The notes under the pieces were generated by a model. It did not search any database. It was not told the DNA's origin and was given only the letters and a program-made list of their open reading frames with translations. Shown here piece after piece: positions 1-9,009 of a DNA stretch of 61,070 bases (positions are counted from its first letter, which is position 1; each line of letters begins with the position of its first letter). The DNA comes from Planococcus sp. ISL-110. Its GTDB lineage: Bacteria; Bacillota; Bacilli; Bacillales_A; Planococcaceae. The stretch spans positions 1 to 61,070 of the forward strand of contig NZ_JAGGPX010000010.1 in assembly GCF_018613575.1 (NCBI RefSeq), written 5' to 3'. The position numbers and the translations under genes were made by a program.

Positions 1-37
1 TGTCCGCGGGCGAAGCGCTAAGCCTCCTCGTCGCAAG

Positions 38-75
38 CTCCTGCGGGGTCTTAGCACTCCGCTTTTCCGCAGGAG
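38..75. repeat. GC-rich inverted repeat at window start
   Basis: CTCCTGCGG at 38-46 pairs with CCGCAGGAG at 67-75 around a 20-nt loop. The flanking sequence (1-105) is GC-rich and unlike the AT-rich spacer that follows. It resembles the hairpin repeats scattered between genes in Planococcaceae, but family membership is inferred. No T-run follows, so it is not an obvious terminator. The rest of 106-261 shows only the OsmC ribosome site. Confidence 0.5.
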
Positions 76-261
76 TCGCCGCCTTTCGCTCTTTCTTCTA
101 AGGGGTCTTGTCACCAAATATACAACATCACATAAAAAATGAAATTTAAACAACACTGATTTTCTTGATGGTTTGTGATTTTTTCAGGCTATCAGGAATA
201 TTCCAACAAATATTCAGACAACGAGTGTTACACTAAAAGAAAAGTATGAGGAGGATGCATG

Positions 262-696
262 ATGGAGACAGATCAATTGATGCTCACGACGAAATGGCAA
301 GGGGATTTTGTTTTTTCGGCAGTTGGACAAGGTGGCCATACGTTAACGATGGATGCCCATAAGGGAGTGGGCAACGAACAAGGCCTATTGCCGATGCAGG
401 CATTGCTCGGTTCACTTGCGGGGTGTGTTGGAATGGACGTCGTTATGATTTTGCGGGCGAAGATGGAAGAGATCCGCTCCCTCGAGATCATCACTGAGGG
501 CGAGAAGCGGCGCAATCCACCGAAGGAGTTCTTGTCGATTGTGGTGACGTTCCACGTTGAAGGCGATATCCCTGCGGAAAAAGTGCTCCACGCCATAGAG
601 GTGAGCGGAGAAAAGTATTGCCCGGTCGCTCATTCGCTGAAAGCGGATGTCCGCTACCGCCTCATGCTGAATGGAGAAGAAGTCGACGCTGATTAG
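262..696 (+). CDS. OsmC family peroxiredoxin-like protein
   Basis: OsmC/Ohr family proteins are cytoplasmic thiol peroxidases that reduce organic hydroperoxides. The two family cysteines are present, counted from the upstream ATG: C56 in the segment GSLAGCVGMD and C121 in EKYCPVAHSL. The length of about 144 residues is normal. AGGAGG at 249-254 lies 7 nt before ATG 262 and only 4 nt before ATG 259, so 262 is preferred; the choice changes one residue. The gene stands alone, with no linked MarR-type regulator, so it may belong to the general OsmC branch rather than the OhrR-controlled Ohr branch. Confidence 0.88.
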   Translation: METDQLMLTTKWQGDFVFSAVGQGGHTLTMDAHKGVGNEQGLLPMQALLGSLAGCVGMDVVMILRAKMEEIRSLEIITEGEKRRNPPKEFLSIVVTFHVEGDIPAEKVLHAIEVSGEKYCPVAHSLKADVRYRLMLNGEEVDAD

Positions 697-806
697 CATC
701 GGCTTTTTTGTTGTATTGAATAAGGCTATTCATTTTTTGAGAACCAGAAGATTTCGGACTCCGGGCGGGTATACTATACCAAACACAAATCGGGAGGTTG
801 TTCATC

Positions 807-1283
807 ATGGCGTACTCATCCAGCAACAGAATCGATTCGGCTTCCAGAGTGATCGCGGCATCGCCAAAAACCATCTACCAGGCGTTTATGGATCCTGCAG
901 CATTGAGCTCCTGGCTTCCGCCAGAAGGTATGTCTGCACACATTGACTTGCTCGAACCTCGCGAAGGCGGAGCCTACAAGATGACCCTAACATATGAATC
1001 CGAACACTCTAACCTTGGCAAAACCTCGGAGAATACGGATGTTTCCGAAGGTACATTTCTGGAACTGGTTCCCAACACGAAAATCAGGCTGTCCGTCCAA
1101 TTCGATTCAGAAGATCCCACGTTCTCCGGTGAGATGATTCAAACCTGGTATTTGGAAGCGGTTTTAGAAGGTACAAAAGTCACGATTGTTTGTGAACACG
1201 TTCCTGAGGGGATCCGGAAAGAAGATCATGAAGAAGGGTTGGATTCCACACTTGAAAATCTTGCGCAGTTTATTGAAAAATAG
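807..1283 (+). CDS. SRPBCC (AHSA1-like) domain protein
   Basis: The protein of 158 residues is a single START/AHSA1-type fold: an N-terminal strand with SRVIAASPKTIYQAFMDPAA, the helix region SSWLPPEGM, and a C-terminal long helix after GLDSTLENLAQFIEK. Such proteins bind hydrophobic ligands or act as co-chaperone-like modules; the ligand cannot be told from sequence. The open frame begins at a TTG (798), but GGGAGG at 792-797 is spaced correctly for ATG 807, which also starts the recognisable domain. It is transcribed alone, facing the minus-strand SWIM gene across a short gap. Confidence 0.8.
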   Translation: MAYSSSNRIDSASRVIAASPKTIYQAFMDPAALSSWLPPEGMSAHIDLLEPREGGAYKMTLTYESEHSNLGKTSENTDVSEGTFLELVPNTKIRLSVQFDSEDPTFSGEMIQTWYLEAVLEGTKVTIVCEHVPEGIRKEDHEEGLDSTLENLAQFIEK

Positions 1284-1335
1284 ACTGCGCAAGATTTTTT
1301 CAGTTTTCAGGAAGCAACACACCTACGCATTCGCA

Positions 1336-1935
1336 TTAAATTTTCGACAATTCATCCAACAGCGCTTTGCGTTTCGGGTACATGAACCGCAGCTCGCCAA
1401 TCAGTCCCGCTGCCGCTTCCCGTCCCATCGCTTTTTGGAAAGCCCGGATCTTCCCGCAGGCCACTTGATAGGCTTTCCGGCTGGAAGCGGACTCGATCGA
1501 CTGATAAATGTACAAAGTGAAAATCTCATTCACTTCATGCGGATAATCAGCCAATAAATGCGGGTATAGGGTTTCAATTTCATGGACATTGGAGCGGCAG
1601 TATTCCAGCAGCTCCGCTTTTTTCAATGTTTTCAAATGGGGCAGTATGTCCACAACGTCACCAGCGTGTTCTTCTTTGTATGCAAGGAATGACAGGCACA
1701 CCGCCACTTCATGCTTACACAACGAATCCGATTCGAATGGGCATGTGCAGGAAGACGACAAAATCGTCTCGTCTTCTGCCAAGTTGATCGACACATCGTA
1801 ATCCCGTGTCCCCGCTACAAGCCCATGCCAACGGTTCGGCGCATCTTCCACATAATCACGCTCAAAATAATCCAAGCCGCGGTTATAAAGCACAGTCGGC
1901 ACATACACCTCCAGATTGCTCAACTTCATGTCCAT
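1336..1935 (-). CDS. SWIM zinc-finger protein
   Basis: The 199-residue protein has one clear SWIM motif near residues 60-77, where CTCPFESDSLCKHE supplies the CxC...CxH zinc ligands. SWIM domains bind zinc and mediate DNA or protein contacts, and occur alone or beside SNF2 helicases. No helicase is next to it here. The remainder is helical, with no other recognised domain, so the cellular role is unknown. It converges on the SRPBCC gene. Confidence 0.8.
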   Translation of the reverse strand: MDMKLSNLEVYVPTVLYNRGLDYFERDYVEDAPNRWHGLVAGTRDYDVSINLAEDETILSSSCTCPFESDSLCKHEVAVCLSFLAYKEEHAGDVVDILPHLKTLKKAELLEYCRSNVHEIETLYPHLLADYPHEVNEIFTLYIYQSIESASSRKAYQVACGKIRAFQKAMGREAAAGLIGELRFMYPKRKALLDELSKI

Positions 1936-2080
1936 TCCCCGTTGGATTATAACTCGTAAGGCTTATAGGTGAACGGGTGTGTGGATTAAGATCGGATGAA
2001 TTGTTTATGAAAATAAAAAACCACATCCGGTTTTTGGATGTGATGAGTCTATCAGCTCGAAACATACGATTTTTTTTATT

Positions 2081-2635
2081 TCAACCAGCCTTCTTAGCTA
2101 ACAAAATTCCCACCAATTCATCGCGGTTCACCAATTTCACTTTATTGCTTAGTGCCAGTTCTGCAGCTGCTTTCGTGAAAAAGCTGTTGGTGACGACCCA
2201 CGCTTCGTTTGCCCCGTAATGCAATTTAGCAGCAGAAATTTCCTGAACTGCTTTGATGCCAACATTGCTTTTATATCGCTTCGCCTGGACCACAATCTTT
2301 TGTCGTCCATTTTCCAAAATAAGATCCGCTCCATAATCGCCTTTATAGGGCGTTTTGCGAACGGCATAACCTCCTGCTTTATAACGCAAACGCAAAAATT
2401 CTTCGAACTCAGCTCCTGACATCTCATCCACCTGCAATATCCCCGACCGGTTCAACTTCTTCTGCCTTTTGAATTGAATGGTCTTGGCAATCGCCAGCAT
2501 TGCGATAAAGCCAACTATAAATACGATAATGGTTCCTGTGACTGATTGCGTATAAACAAATGTACTGACACTAGCTAGAACCAAAATCCCAATAAGCAAC
2601 TCACCCAAGTTATTATTCTTTTTCTTTCTTGTCAT
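2081..2635 (-). CDS. Membrane-anchored Mrr-type restriction endonuclease domain protein
   Basis: The N-terminus of this 184-residue protein has two hydrophobic helices (about residues 12-30 and 32-50). The C-terminal half is an Mrr-like PD-(D/E)xK nuclease: GDYGADLI holds the catalytic Asp and QAKRY the E/QxK element, with Gln replacing Glu as in many Mrr_cat proteins. These enzymes cut DNA, often modified or foreign DNA; many stand-alone membrane-tethered versions have no known target. No methylase is nearby, so it is not a classical restriction-modification pair. Nuclease fold confidence is high, biological role low. Confidence 0.82.
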   Translation of the reverse strand: MTRKKKNNNLGELLIGILVLASVSTFVYTQSVTGTIIVFIVGFIAMLAIAKTIQFKRQKKLNRSGILQVDEMSGAEFEEFLRLRYKAGGYAVRKTPYKGDYGADLILENGRQKIVVQAKRYKSNVGIKAVQEISAAKLHYGANEAWVVTNSFFTKAAAELALSNKVKLVNRDELVGILLAKKAG

Positions 2636-2957
2636 GTTAAACCGCCCTTCTCTCTAGTAGCAACTGACACTAAAATCAACTCCACAATTTTTATATAGAA
2701 TATATACAAATGGATTTTTAACAGCTCTTACTCTAAATAAAAAATACTGAATCAAGTAAATTTAGGTACCTTTACCAAAATATAAAGCAATTCCAAGTTC
2801 TACTTTAGTTCAGTAGTTAACATTAGTGCAGAAGAGAGAATACATCTTTTAAGGGATAGCTTTTTGTAAATCAGTTAAGTTCGGATGGTGCTGTCTTTAT
2901 ATATTGTTCTTTTACTTTTCATTTATTGAAGAACCTCTATCGTAGTGAAGTTTCATT

Positions 2958-3038
2958 TTAAAATTCCCTCGTGATAGTCTTTACGACTGATAAGACCTCA
3001 TCCCGTGCGGTTGTAAGATACTTAGTGGTTCCAGCCAT
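2958..3038 (-). pseudogene. Tiny ORF, probable N-terminal gene remnant
   Basis: GGGAGGAG is followed by an ATG at 3038 and 26 codons starting MAGTTKYLTTARDEVLSVVK, then TAA. The good ribosome site suggests a former gene start, and in-frame fragments continue to the left after the stop. The residues recall the N-terminal helix of small DNA-binding-like domains, but the match is too short to name. Either a truncated gene or a very short real peptide. Confidence 0.3.
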
Positions 3039-3153
3039 ACATTTTTTCTCCTCCCACTTAAATGAACCTTTAAGACTATTCCGATATTAAGTAAATAGTA
3101 CCACTTATAACATAATTAATATACAAATATTCCAAGTGATTTCTCTACAAAAA

Positions 3154-3198
3154 ACCGAGCCACTCTCTCCTTAACATTCCTGATCAGAGTAGCTCGGT
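3154..3198 (-). terminator. Orphan intrinsic terminator
   Basis: ACCGAGCCACTCT (3154-3166) pairs with AGAGTAGCTCGGT (3186-3198) with one G-T wobble. Read on the minus strand the stem is followed by a run of T. No intact minus-strand gene lies just upstream, so it probably belonged to a lost gene. Confidence 0.6.
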
Positions 3199-3290
3199 GC
3201 CATTTTATTGTTCGACTGCTTTTCCAGGCCTTGTAATTGGTTACAGTCATTTAATAGAACCATATGTCCGGTGAAAAACCCTAAATAGAA

Positions 3291-3432
3291 TCATCCAAAG
3301 AAAATCTAATCGCAGCCTTTTTATAGATTTCAGCCGATCACGATTTTGAGGGTCTGTCTGCGAAGGATATCATCCGCCAGGCGGGCGTCTTACTTTCAAT
3401 ATTCATCTGCACTTTACTGACAAGTTGATAGG
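3291..3432 (+). pseudogene. TetR-family regulator N-terminal remnant
   Basis: Conceptual translation reads SSKENLIAAFL, a TAG, ISADHDFEGLSAKDIIRQAG, then, after a one-base frameshift, YLHFTDK. This is the helix-turn-helix of a TetR repressor (the expected pattern is KDI..AGVSRSTFYLHF..K). The stop and frameshift show decay, and no ligand-binding domain remains downstream. The sequence therefore preserves only about 45 residues of the DNA-binding domain. Confidence 0.6.
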
Positions 3433-3568
3433 GTAGCGCTTTTCTTCTTTATTAATTTTTCACCACTCATACCCACATCATATTTTTATTTAATTGCAAA
3501 AAAAATAGAGGAAACTGCAATTTAAAGGCGAAAGGTATACACTCTACTAAAAAAAGGGAGTGAAAAGC

Positions 3569-4042
3569 ATGACAGAAAATGCACATGTTCCATTTAAGCT
3601 GTCGCCGGTACGCTCGATTTCCGAAAAATTTTCCGAGGCCCGGGATGTCTCGCTTGTCTATGGAGATCCGATTGAGATTGGAGACACGGTCATTCTCCCG
3701 GTTGCAAAAGTGAAATACCTTATTGCGGCCGGTGGTGGCGAGGGCTATGAGCTTAAAGATACTGATCGCAAGCACCCTGGCTCCGAAAAAACTGAAGGAG
3801 GCAGCGGTGAAGGCAGCGGCGGTTCCTTCCAGATCAAACCACTCGGTATTTACAGCATCACCGCTGAAAAAACGGTATACAAACCCATCATTCCGTTAGA
3901 GCTTATTCTTCTGCTGCCGCTCATGATTACCGGGCTCGCTTTTTTGATGTCACCCAGCCAGACCAAGCAAAAAAGCAGGTGTATGAACAAACGGGAAAAA
4001 GGACAAAAGATGAAGAAAATGCATCTGCATAAAGCCGAATAA
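3569..4042 (+). CDS. GerW/YtfJ family protein
   Basis: The 157-residue protein has the GerW family pattern: an N-terminal stretch with SVVYGDPIEIGDT-like sequence (here SLVYGDPIEIGDTVILPVAK), a Gly-Ser-rich linker (GGSGEGSGGSFQI), and a C-terminal hydrophobic segment (IIPLELILLLPLMITGLAFL) before a basic tail. In Bacillus subtilis the family member YtfJ is a spore protein needed for L-alanine germination, but relatives occur in non-sporulating bacteria. AAGGGAG at 3554-3560 favours ATG 3569 over GTG 3560. It converges with hsp20 across a shared hairpin. Confidence 0.78.
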   Translation: MTENAHVPFKLSPVRSISEKFSEARDVSLVYGDPIEIGDTVILPVAKVKYLIAAGGGEGYELKDTDRKHPGSEKTEGGSGEGSGGSFQIKPLGIYSITAEKTVYKPIIPLELILLLPLMITGLAFLMSPSQTKQKSRCMNKREKGQKMKKMHLHKAE

Positions 4043-4047
4043 TAAAC

Positions 4048-4078
4048 AAAAGCCATCAATGAAAGACTGATGGCTTTT
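4048..4078. terminator. Bidirectional terminator between gerW-like and hsp20
   Basis: AAAAGCCATCA (4048-4058) pairs with TGATGGCTTTT (4068-4078) around a 9-nt loop. A/T runs flank both sides, so it can serve the two converging genes. Confidence 0.75.
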
Positions 4079-4115
4079 AGCTATGGGCAAATGACAATGC
4101 CCTGGAATTCTATGG

Positions 4116-4550
4116 CTACTCGATTTGTATCTGTTTTCCTTTATCCTGCTCATTTTCTTCTGAGGGTTTTGGTACATTAAGCATAAGAATCCCATTTTTG
4201 AAAGAGCCTTTAACATTATTTTCATCAACATCCCCGACATAAAAGCTGCGTTTGAAGGAACCATAAGAGCGCTCTTTTCGGACGTAATGCCCTTCTTCTT
4301 CTTTAGTCTCTTTGTTTTCTTCCCTGGTACCCTGAACCTCTAAGTAACCGTCTTTGTATGTAACATTGACGTCCTCTTTCGCGAAGCCAGGAACATCCAT
4401 TTGGACTTCATAATGATCTTCGACTTCTTTGATGTCCACTTTCGGATAATGGTACTCCTTAAAAAAACGATCAAAGAGATTTACTTCGCTTCCTTCTCTA
4501 AATAAGTTCGGTAAAAAATCATCTTTTTTGCTAGACAAAAAGTTTTTCAT
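4116..4550 (-). CDS. Hsp20/alpha-crystallin small heat-shock protein
   Basis: This 144-residue protein carries the alpha-crystallin domain (about residues 35-130): VDIKEVEDHYEVQMDVPGF, GYLEVQGTR and the closing KNGILMLNVPK motif typical of Hsp20 proteins. Small heat-shock proteins are ATP-independent holdases that form cytoplasmic oligomers on unfolding proteins. A ribosome site AAAAAAGGGAG precedes ATG 4550. No CIRCE or clear CtsR heptad repeat was found upstream, but a perfect 16-bp palindrome sits at 4653-4668. Confidence 0.9.
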   Translation of the reverse strand: MKNFLSSKKDDFLPNLFREGSEVNLFDRFFKEYHYPKVDIKEVEDHYEVQMDVPGFAKEDVNVTYKDGYLEVQGTREENKETKEEEGHYVRKERSYGSFKRSFYVGDVDENNVKGSFKNGILMLNVPKPSEENEQDKGKQIQIE

Positions 4551-4652
4551 AGCAAAATCTCCCTTTTTTATATTTGGTCAAGCGTTAAAACATTTTTCCA
4601 CGGAAGACCATTTACGAAAATCTACGACATTCCCAACTAAATAATTACAAAA

Positions 4653-4668
4653 TACTGAATATTCAGTA
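4653..4668. promoter_or_regulatory. Perfect 16-bp operator-like palindrome
   Basis: TACTGAATATTCAGTA is a perfect dyad about 100 bp upstream of the hsp20 start. Its size and symmetry fit a TetR- or MarR-type site, though no regulator is linked. The half ACTGAATATT recurs upstream of three other genes in the window. The rest of 4551-4960 shows nothing else. Confidence 0.4.
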
Positions 4669-4960
4669 ACTACAACTCAGTATAGTCCTAATAAAAAAAA
4701 TGTCAATGAAATTCGAATTAATCCAGTAAACAGGTGCTTAAAAGCCATATAAGTCAAATAGTCATTAGCCATTCCTACCGTTTGTTGTTGTGATGCCGTT
4801 CCCGTACTTTCGGCTTCCTGCCGTTCCTCTTTCTTTCTGTCCGGATACGTCCAGATTATCCAAAGCCAATAAGTGTTTAATGCGGCAGCTTACAGGTAAT
4901 AGGAAATAAAGGCTGCTTATGCACAAAGTAGAGTGGCAGCCGGAAGCTGGGGGGCTGCGC

Positions 4961-6043
4961 ATGCCGAAAACAAAATGGTTTTTATTCCTGTATAGCGTTG
5001 TTCTCATTCTCATCATTCTGTACCTGGCTGCCCGTATGCCATTTCTTCTTTACCCGTTCCGCGTCATTTTCTCAACAATCGCTCCCACTGTCATCGTCGG
5101 CGGAATCCTCTATTATATATTCCGGCCACTGGTCCGTTTGCTGGAAAAACGGATGGGACGCGTAACAGCTATCCTGTCTCTCTTCATTTTTTTCACCGTT
5201 GCCATCTTCTTCCTTGGCAGATGGCTTGGTCCATTATTGGCGAGCCAAATCATGACATTGATCAACAATTTCCCATTCATTGTCGGGCGTGTGCAGAGTT
5301 GGATTGATTTGGCTCTGCAAAGTGACTGGTGGCAATATATTGAAGAACAAAACGTCATGCCGGCGCTTCAGCCATCGACGCTGACGGACAATTTTTCTGC
5401 TACGTTTTCCGGCCTCGGAGCTGGGCTGCTTAGCTTTCTCGCCAGCTTTATCAGCATAATAGCTAAACTGATCATCGTCCCGTTCATATTGTTTTTTCTG
5501 CTGAAAGACGGAGAACGCCTGCCAGACCGTGTCCTGAAGTTCCTTCCTCAGGACTCACGTGACGAAGGACGAAAAATCCTGCAGGATATGGATGAAAACT
5601 TGAGTGCCTATATTCAGGGCCAGGCGATTGTCAGCCTATTCGTCGGTGCGCTCAGCCTGATCGCCTATATGTTGCTTGGCCTGGAATACGCCGTCATCCT
5701 TGCACTCGTTTCCATGTTCACCAACCTGATTCCGTTTCTCGGGCCATTCATCGGCGCTTTACCGGTGTTGATTGTGGCTTTTTTCCAGGAGCCGCTTCTG
5801 GCGCTCTGGACTGCCGTTGCCATCCTGATCATCCAGCAATTGGAAAGCAATCTCATATCACCGAACGTTATGGGCCATAAACTTGAGGTGCATCCAGTAA
5901 CCATCATTTTTCTTCTGTATATCGGGGGAAGCTTTGCCGGAATTATCGGCATGATCCTCGTCATTCCTGTTTACGCTGTCGGCAAAGCCATCATGCAGAA
6001 CTTATACCGGCTCATCCGGTTAAAGTACCCGGCGCTCCGTTGA
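4961..6043 (+). CDS. AI-2E family transporter (membrane exporter)
   Basis: A 360-residue polytopic membrane protein of the AI-2E/PerM family: N-terminal helices (WFLFLYSVVLILIILYLA), a long amphipathic middle region, then PFILFFLLKDGERLPDRV and the C-terminal motif LIPFLGPFIGALPV...SNLISPNVMGHKLEVHP. Family members include autoinducer-2 exporters and sodium/proton antiporters; the substrate cannot be told here. The frame is open from ATG 4919, but the first 14 residues look unlike the family and the homologous N-terminus starts at MPKTKWF, so 4961 is preferred although its ribosome site is weak. Confidence 0.85.
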   Translation: MPKTKWFLFLYSVVLILIILYLAARMPFLLYPFRVIFSTIAPTVIVGGILYYIFRPLVRLLEKRMGRVTAILSLFIFFTVAIFFLGRWLGPLLASQIMTLINNFPFIVGRVQSWIDLALQSDWWQYIEEQNVMPALQPSTLTDNFSATFSGLGAGLLSFLASFISIIAKLIIVPFILFFLLKDGERLPDRVLKFLPQDSRDEGRKILQDMDENLSAYIQGQAIVSLFVGALSLIAYMLLGLEYAVILALVSMFTNLIPFLGPFIGALPVLIVAFFQEPLLALWTAVAILIIQQLESNLISPNVMGHKLEVHPVTIIFLLYIGGSFAGIIGMILVIPVYAVGKAIMQNLYRLIRLKYPALR

Positions 6044-6123
6044 AAAACCAGGCAGTTGCTGCAGACGAATTCGGTATGAATTTTGCTAATTTATGTGTTC
6101 CTGTCTTTTTCCTTAAATATACA

Positions 6124-6168
6124 AACGCCACCTTCGAAATCGGTTGATTTCAGTGAAGGTGGCGTTTT
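6124..6168 (+). terminator. Terminator after AI-2E gene
   Basis: AACGCCACCTTC (6124-6135) pairs with GAAGGTGGCGTT (6155-6166), followed by TTTT. It ends the AI-2E transcript. Confidence 0.75.
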
Positions 6169-6329
6169 TATGCAATTGCTATTTAGATACTGACTTAGAG
6201 CCTTGGCGGGTCCGACTCTTACACATAATAACGCAGCAACAAAATTTTCACATCAGGCTCTGCGTAACATCCCCGCTCCTCCAAACACATCCCCTTTACT
6301 GAATGGAGGTCGAATCGAAAGAAATACTT

Positions 6330-7835
6330 TTATCTTTTCCGCGCCTGATCGCGCTTCACAATCTTATCGCTCACTTGCTGGCCGCTGAGTGTCACCATCG
6401 GCATTCCGCCGCCGGGGTTCACGGTGCCCCCGACAAAATACAGGTTATCGTATAGTTCGCTTTGTTTTTTGTGCTTAAAGCCACCGTTCTTATTTTTGTC
6501 GGAAACGGTGCCGTAAATCGCTCCCCGGTCCGAACCGTAGGCGCGTTCAATGTCATGCGGTGTCCAAACGTCGCGTGTCACGATATTGTCACGCAAGCCG
6601 TGTAAGCCCATGCGTTCCAGCTTGTCGAGCACGAGTTCTTCAAACTGCTGATATTCTTCTGGCGTAAATGGCTTGTCCTGAATATACGGGATATGCGGCA
6701 GGATCTTGATGTTTTCGTGTCCGGGTGGTGCTTGGGTCGGATCGGTTTTGTTTACGTTGACCAAGTAAATGGTCGGATCGTCTGGCAGTTCGTGTTTCTC
6801 GAACACCTTGTCCATCTGTTCATGCAAATTCTCCGAAAAGAAAAAGTTGTGGTGATTCAAGAACGGATAGGTTTTCTTCACACCAAGGTGCAGCACGAGG
6901 CCAGAGCTCGACGGTTCGTACTTGTTCACCAGCTTCGTGACATACTTCTCGTCCGCATCAACCATTTTCTTGTAAAATGGAATGACTTCCATGTTCGATA
7001 CATAATAATCGGCGGTCTTGAATGAACCATCTTCGAGTCTAACGCCCGCAATCTTTTTATCTTCATTCGTATGCGCCCGAACCACGCCCATACCGGTATG
7101 GATTTGAACGCCTTCTTCTCTCGCCAGCTTCGTCAAGCCTTCCGCCAGTTTATGCGTCCCGCCTTCTACGTACCAGCAGCCCTGCGCATGCTGCATGTAG
7201 ATCATCATGTTGAGAACCGCAGGTGCGCTATAAGGCGAAGAACCGACGTATTTGACGTAATAAGACAGCATGTCGCGTAAATGCGGGTTGCTGATCCGTT
7301 TGGAAATCGCGCTGTACATGGTGGACGTCAAGTCGAATCCGATCAAGGTTGCAAGGATGCCGTTTTGCGCAACAGCCTCTCTCGGCGACTCGAATCCTTC
7401 TTTCAAATAGCTGTGTTCTGTCGTCTTATAAATCCGCTTGGCATATTTCAATAGCGAGTAATACTCTTTCATATCCCCGCGGGAAAGTGCAGGGTTCGCC
7501 CGTTCCATCAAGTGGAGATCATGGTACAAATCCAACACCGTGCCATCCGGAAAGAACGAACGCCATTCCCGTTCGAGCCGCTTGATAGGTACATAATCAG
7601 CCATCCGCTTGCCGCTCCCTTGGAACAACTTATCAAAAATATGCGGCATCGTTAAAATGGACGGGCCCAGGTCGAAACCGAAACCGTCCTGCTCCAAGCG
7701 ATTGACTTTCCCGCCGATGTGTTCATTCTTCTCATACAAAGAAACCGCGTAACCTTTTTGCGCCAGGGAAATAGCCGCCGATAAACCACCGAGGCCTCCC
7801 CCAATCACGATTACTGATTTAGTAGAATTCACCAT
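6330..7835 (-). CDS. crtP: Diaponeurosporene oxygenase (carotenoid terminal oxidase) CrtP
   Basis: A 501-residue flavoprotein of the CrtI/CrtN/CrtP family. The FAD-binding GxGxxG motif is [13 protein letters not shown] near the N-terminus; [12 protein letters not shown] and the C-terminal [20 protein letters not shown] complete the fold. Long stretches, such as GGKVNR...[15 protein letters not shown] and YVKYVGSS, match Staphylococcus CrtP rather than the desaturase CrtN. CrtP oxidises the terminal methyl group of C30 carotenoids to an aldehyde or acid at the membrane. The start at 7835 follows AAGGGCGG; a 12-codon extension to 7871 is less likely. No crtM, crtN or crtO lies in the window, so the pathway must be split. 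Confidence 0.88.
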   Translation of the reverse strand: MVNSTKSVIVIGGGLGGLSAAISLAQKGYAVSLYEKNEHIGGKVNRLEQDGFGFDLGPSILTMPHIFDKLFQGSGKRMADYVPIKRLEREWRSFFPDGTVLDLYHDLHLMERANPALSRGDMKEYYSLLKYAKRIYKTTEHSYLKEGFESPREAVAQNGILATLIGFDLTSTMYSAISKRISNPHLRDMLSYYVKYVGSSPYSAPAVLNMMIYMQHAQGCWYVEGGTHKLAEGLTKLAREEGVQIHTGMGVVRAHTNEDKKIAGVRLEDGSFKTADYYVSNMEVIPFYKKMVDADEKYVTKLVNKYEPSSSGLVLHLGVKKTYPFLNHHNFFFSENLHEQMDKVFEKHELPDDPTIYLVNVNKTDPTQAPPGHENIKILPHIPYIQDKPFTPEEYQQFEELVLDKLERMGLHGLRDNIVTRDVWTPHDIERAYGSDRGAIYGTVSDKNKNGGFKHKKQSELYDNLYFVGGTVNPGGGMPMVTLSGQQVSDKIVKRDQARKR

Positions 7836-8106
7836 ATATGTACCGCCCTTCTTCTCTAAAGTTATGTTCATGTTATCGAATCCGCTGAAATCATCACATC
7901 AAGGGGATTGCGATGCCTATCGCTTATACTTTCGAAATATTTTACACTGACGCTTTCTTCAGAACATTGCAGTAATCATTCATATTCCCTGCATAGAAGT
8001 TATAAAACGTCTTCTATATAGTTATTGTATAACAATTATACACTTATTTTTTAAAAATGGGTGAACACTTGCCTCTCCTACAGCAGTAAACAACGCAAAA
8101 TTTTCA

Positions 8107-8958
8107 TCAGCGGTTTGCCTGGTTAACAGACAAGGGTTCATCTCCAGGATACAGAATTGTGGTTACTGCATTGCTGTGGGTAAACATTGTTCTTCGTTTG
8201 AAGATCACTATTGCCACCGCAACTGCACTAAACAGGATTGTATCCCAGGGTTGAGCATCCGGCCAGATGGGGTTATTTAACTGGAAGTGGAACAGTGCGG
8301 CGGTAAGAATGCTGCCCTTTGATGCATTGAAAATTGCAGTCATAATAATCGAGAGCGCGATGGCCGCGATGAAAAAAGGGAGAAAAACCCATTCAGATTG
8401 CGGCGTTCCACCAATCAGGAAAGCCGGCAGATGCCAGATGCCCCAGATTATACCGATGATGACGCTGGCCCAAAATGGAGTAAATCTGCGCTGCAGTAAA
8501 GGAAGAGCAAGGCCGCGCCAACCGAATTCTTCTACGGGTCCCAAAATCAGCATAAGCACCAATGCCGGCAGAACGGCATGCCATGGACTATATGGAAAAG
8601 GATCAGTGATTGTGCCGGTTATTGCTGAAGCCAAGTAAAAGAGAATAGGGATTCCAACTATCAGAAACAGCCACCAGGCAAGCGACATCCTCCACAATGT
8701 CAGACGGCGGAGAAAACTACCAATCCCTCCCAACCCGTAATAGCGCCAGACTAGTATAAATGCAGCAAAGGCAGGGGCGTAGACAGCCAGAATGTACATG
8801 GGGTTTGAAGTACTTATCTCACCAAATATGGCAATAAACCGATCATTAAAAAAAAGCATCAATGAGGCAATGCCCCATGTCAATCCAAAGGCTATCAAAA
8901 TGAATGGAAAAATCGCCTTTATTGTCATAGGGGTTTTCGGCTTATCAATTTTTTTCAT
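8107..8958 (-). CDS. CPBP family intramembrane metalloprotease
   Basis: A 283-residue, multi-helix membrane protein with the CPBP (Rce1-like) motifs: EEFGWRG (motif 1, catalytic Glu pair and Arg), the FxxxH-equivalent IIWGIWHLPAF (motif 2) and a third conserved FNASKGSILTAALFHFQLN. Bacterial CPBP proteins cleave or process membrane peptides; roles include bacteriocin immunity. AGGTGG precedes ATG 8958; the frame opens one codon earlier at a TTG. It is distinct from the two closely related CPBP genes later in the window. It sits just downstream of the HAAS gene on the same strand and might share its transcript. Confidence 0.85.
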   Translation of the reverse strand: MKKIDKPKTPMTIKAIFPFILIAFGLTWGIASLMLFFNDRFIAIFGEISTSNPMYILAVYAPAFAAFILVWRYYGLGGIGSFLRRLTLWRMSLAWWLFLIVGIPILFYLASAITGTITDPFPYSPWHAVLPALVLMLILGPVEEFGWRGLALPLLQRRFTPFWASVIIGIIWGIWHLPAFLIGGTPQSEWVFLPFFIAAIALSIIMTAIFNASKGSILTAALFHFQLNNPIWPDAQPWDTILFSAVAVAIVIFKRRTMFTHSNAVTTILYPGDEPLSVNQANR

Positions 8959-9009
8959 CAATTTATAACCACCTGCTCTCTCGAAGTTAATTACACATTC
9001 TTTTTGCCT

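Larger units (their letters stand above)
2636..3568. other. Gap with decayed genes and a dispersed repeat
   Basis: No intact gene was found. The gap holds a 26-codon minus-strand reading frame (2958-3038), an orphan hairpin (3154-3198), a repeat copy (3236-3275) and a TetR remnant (3291-3432), listed separately. 2640-2950 is AT-rich with nothing recognisable. Confidence 0.7.
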
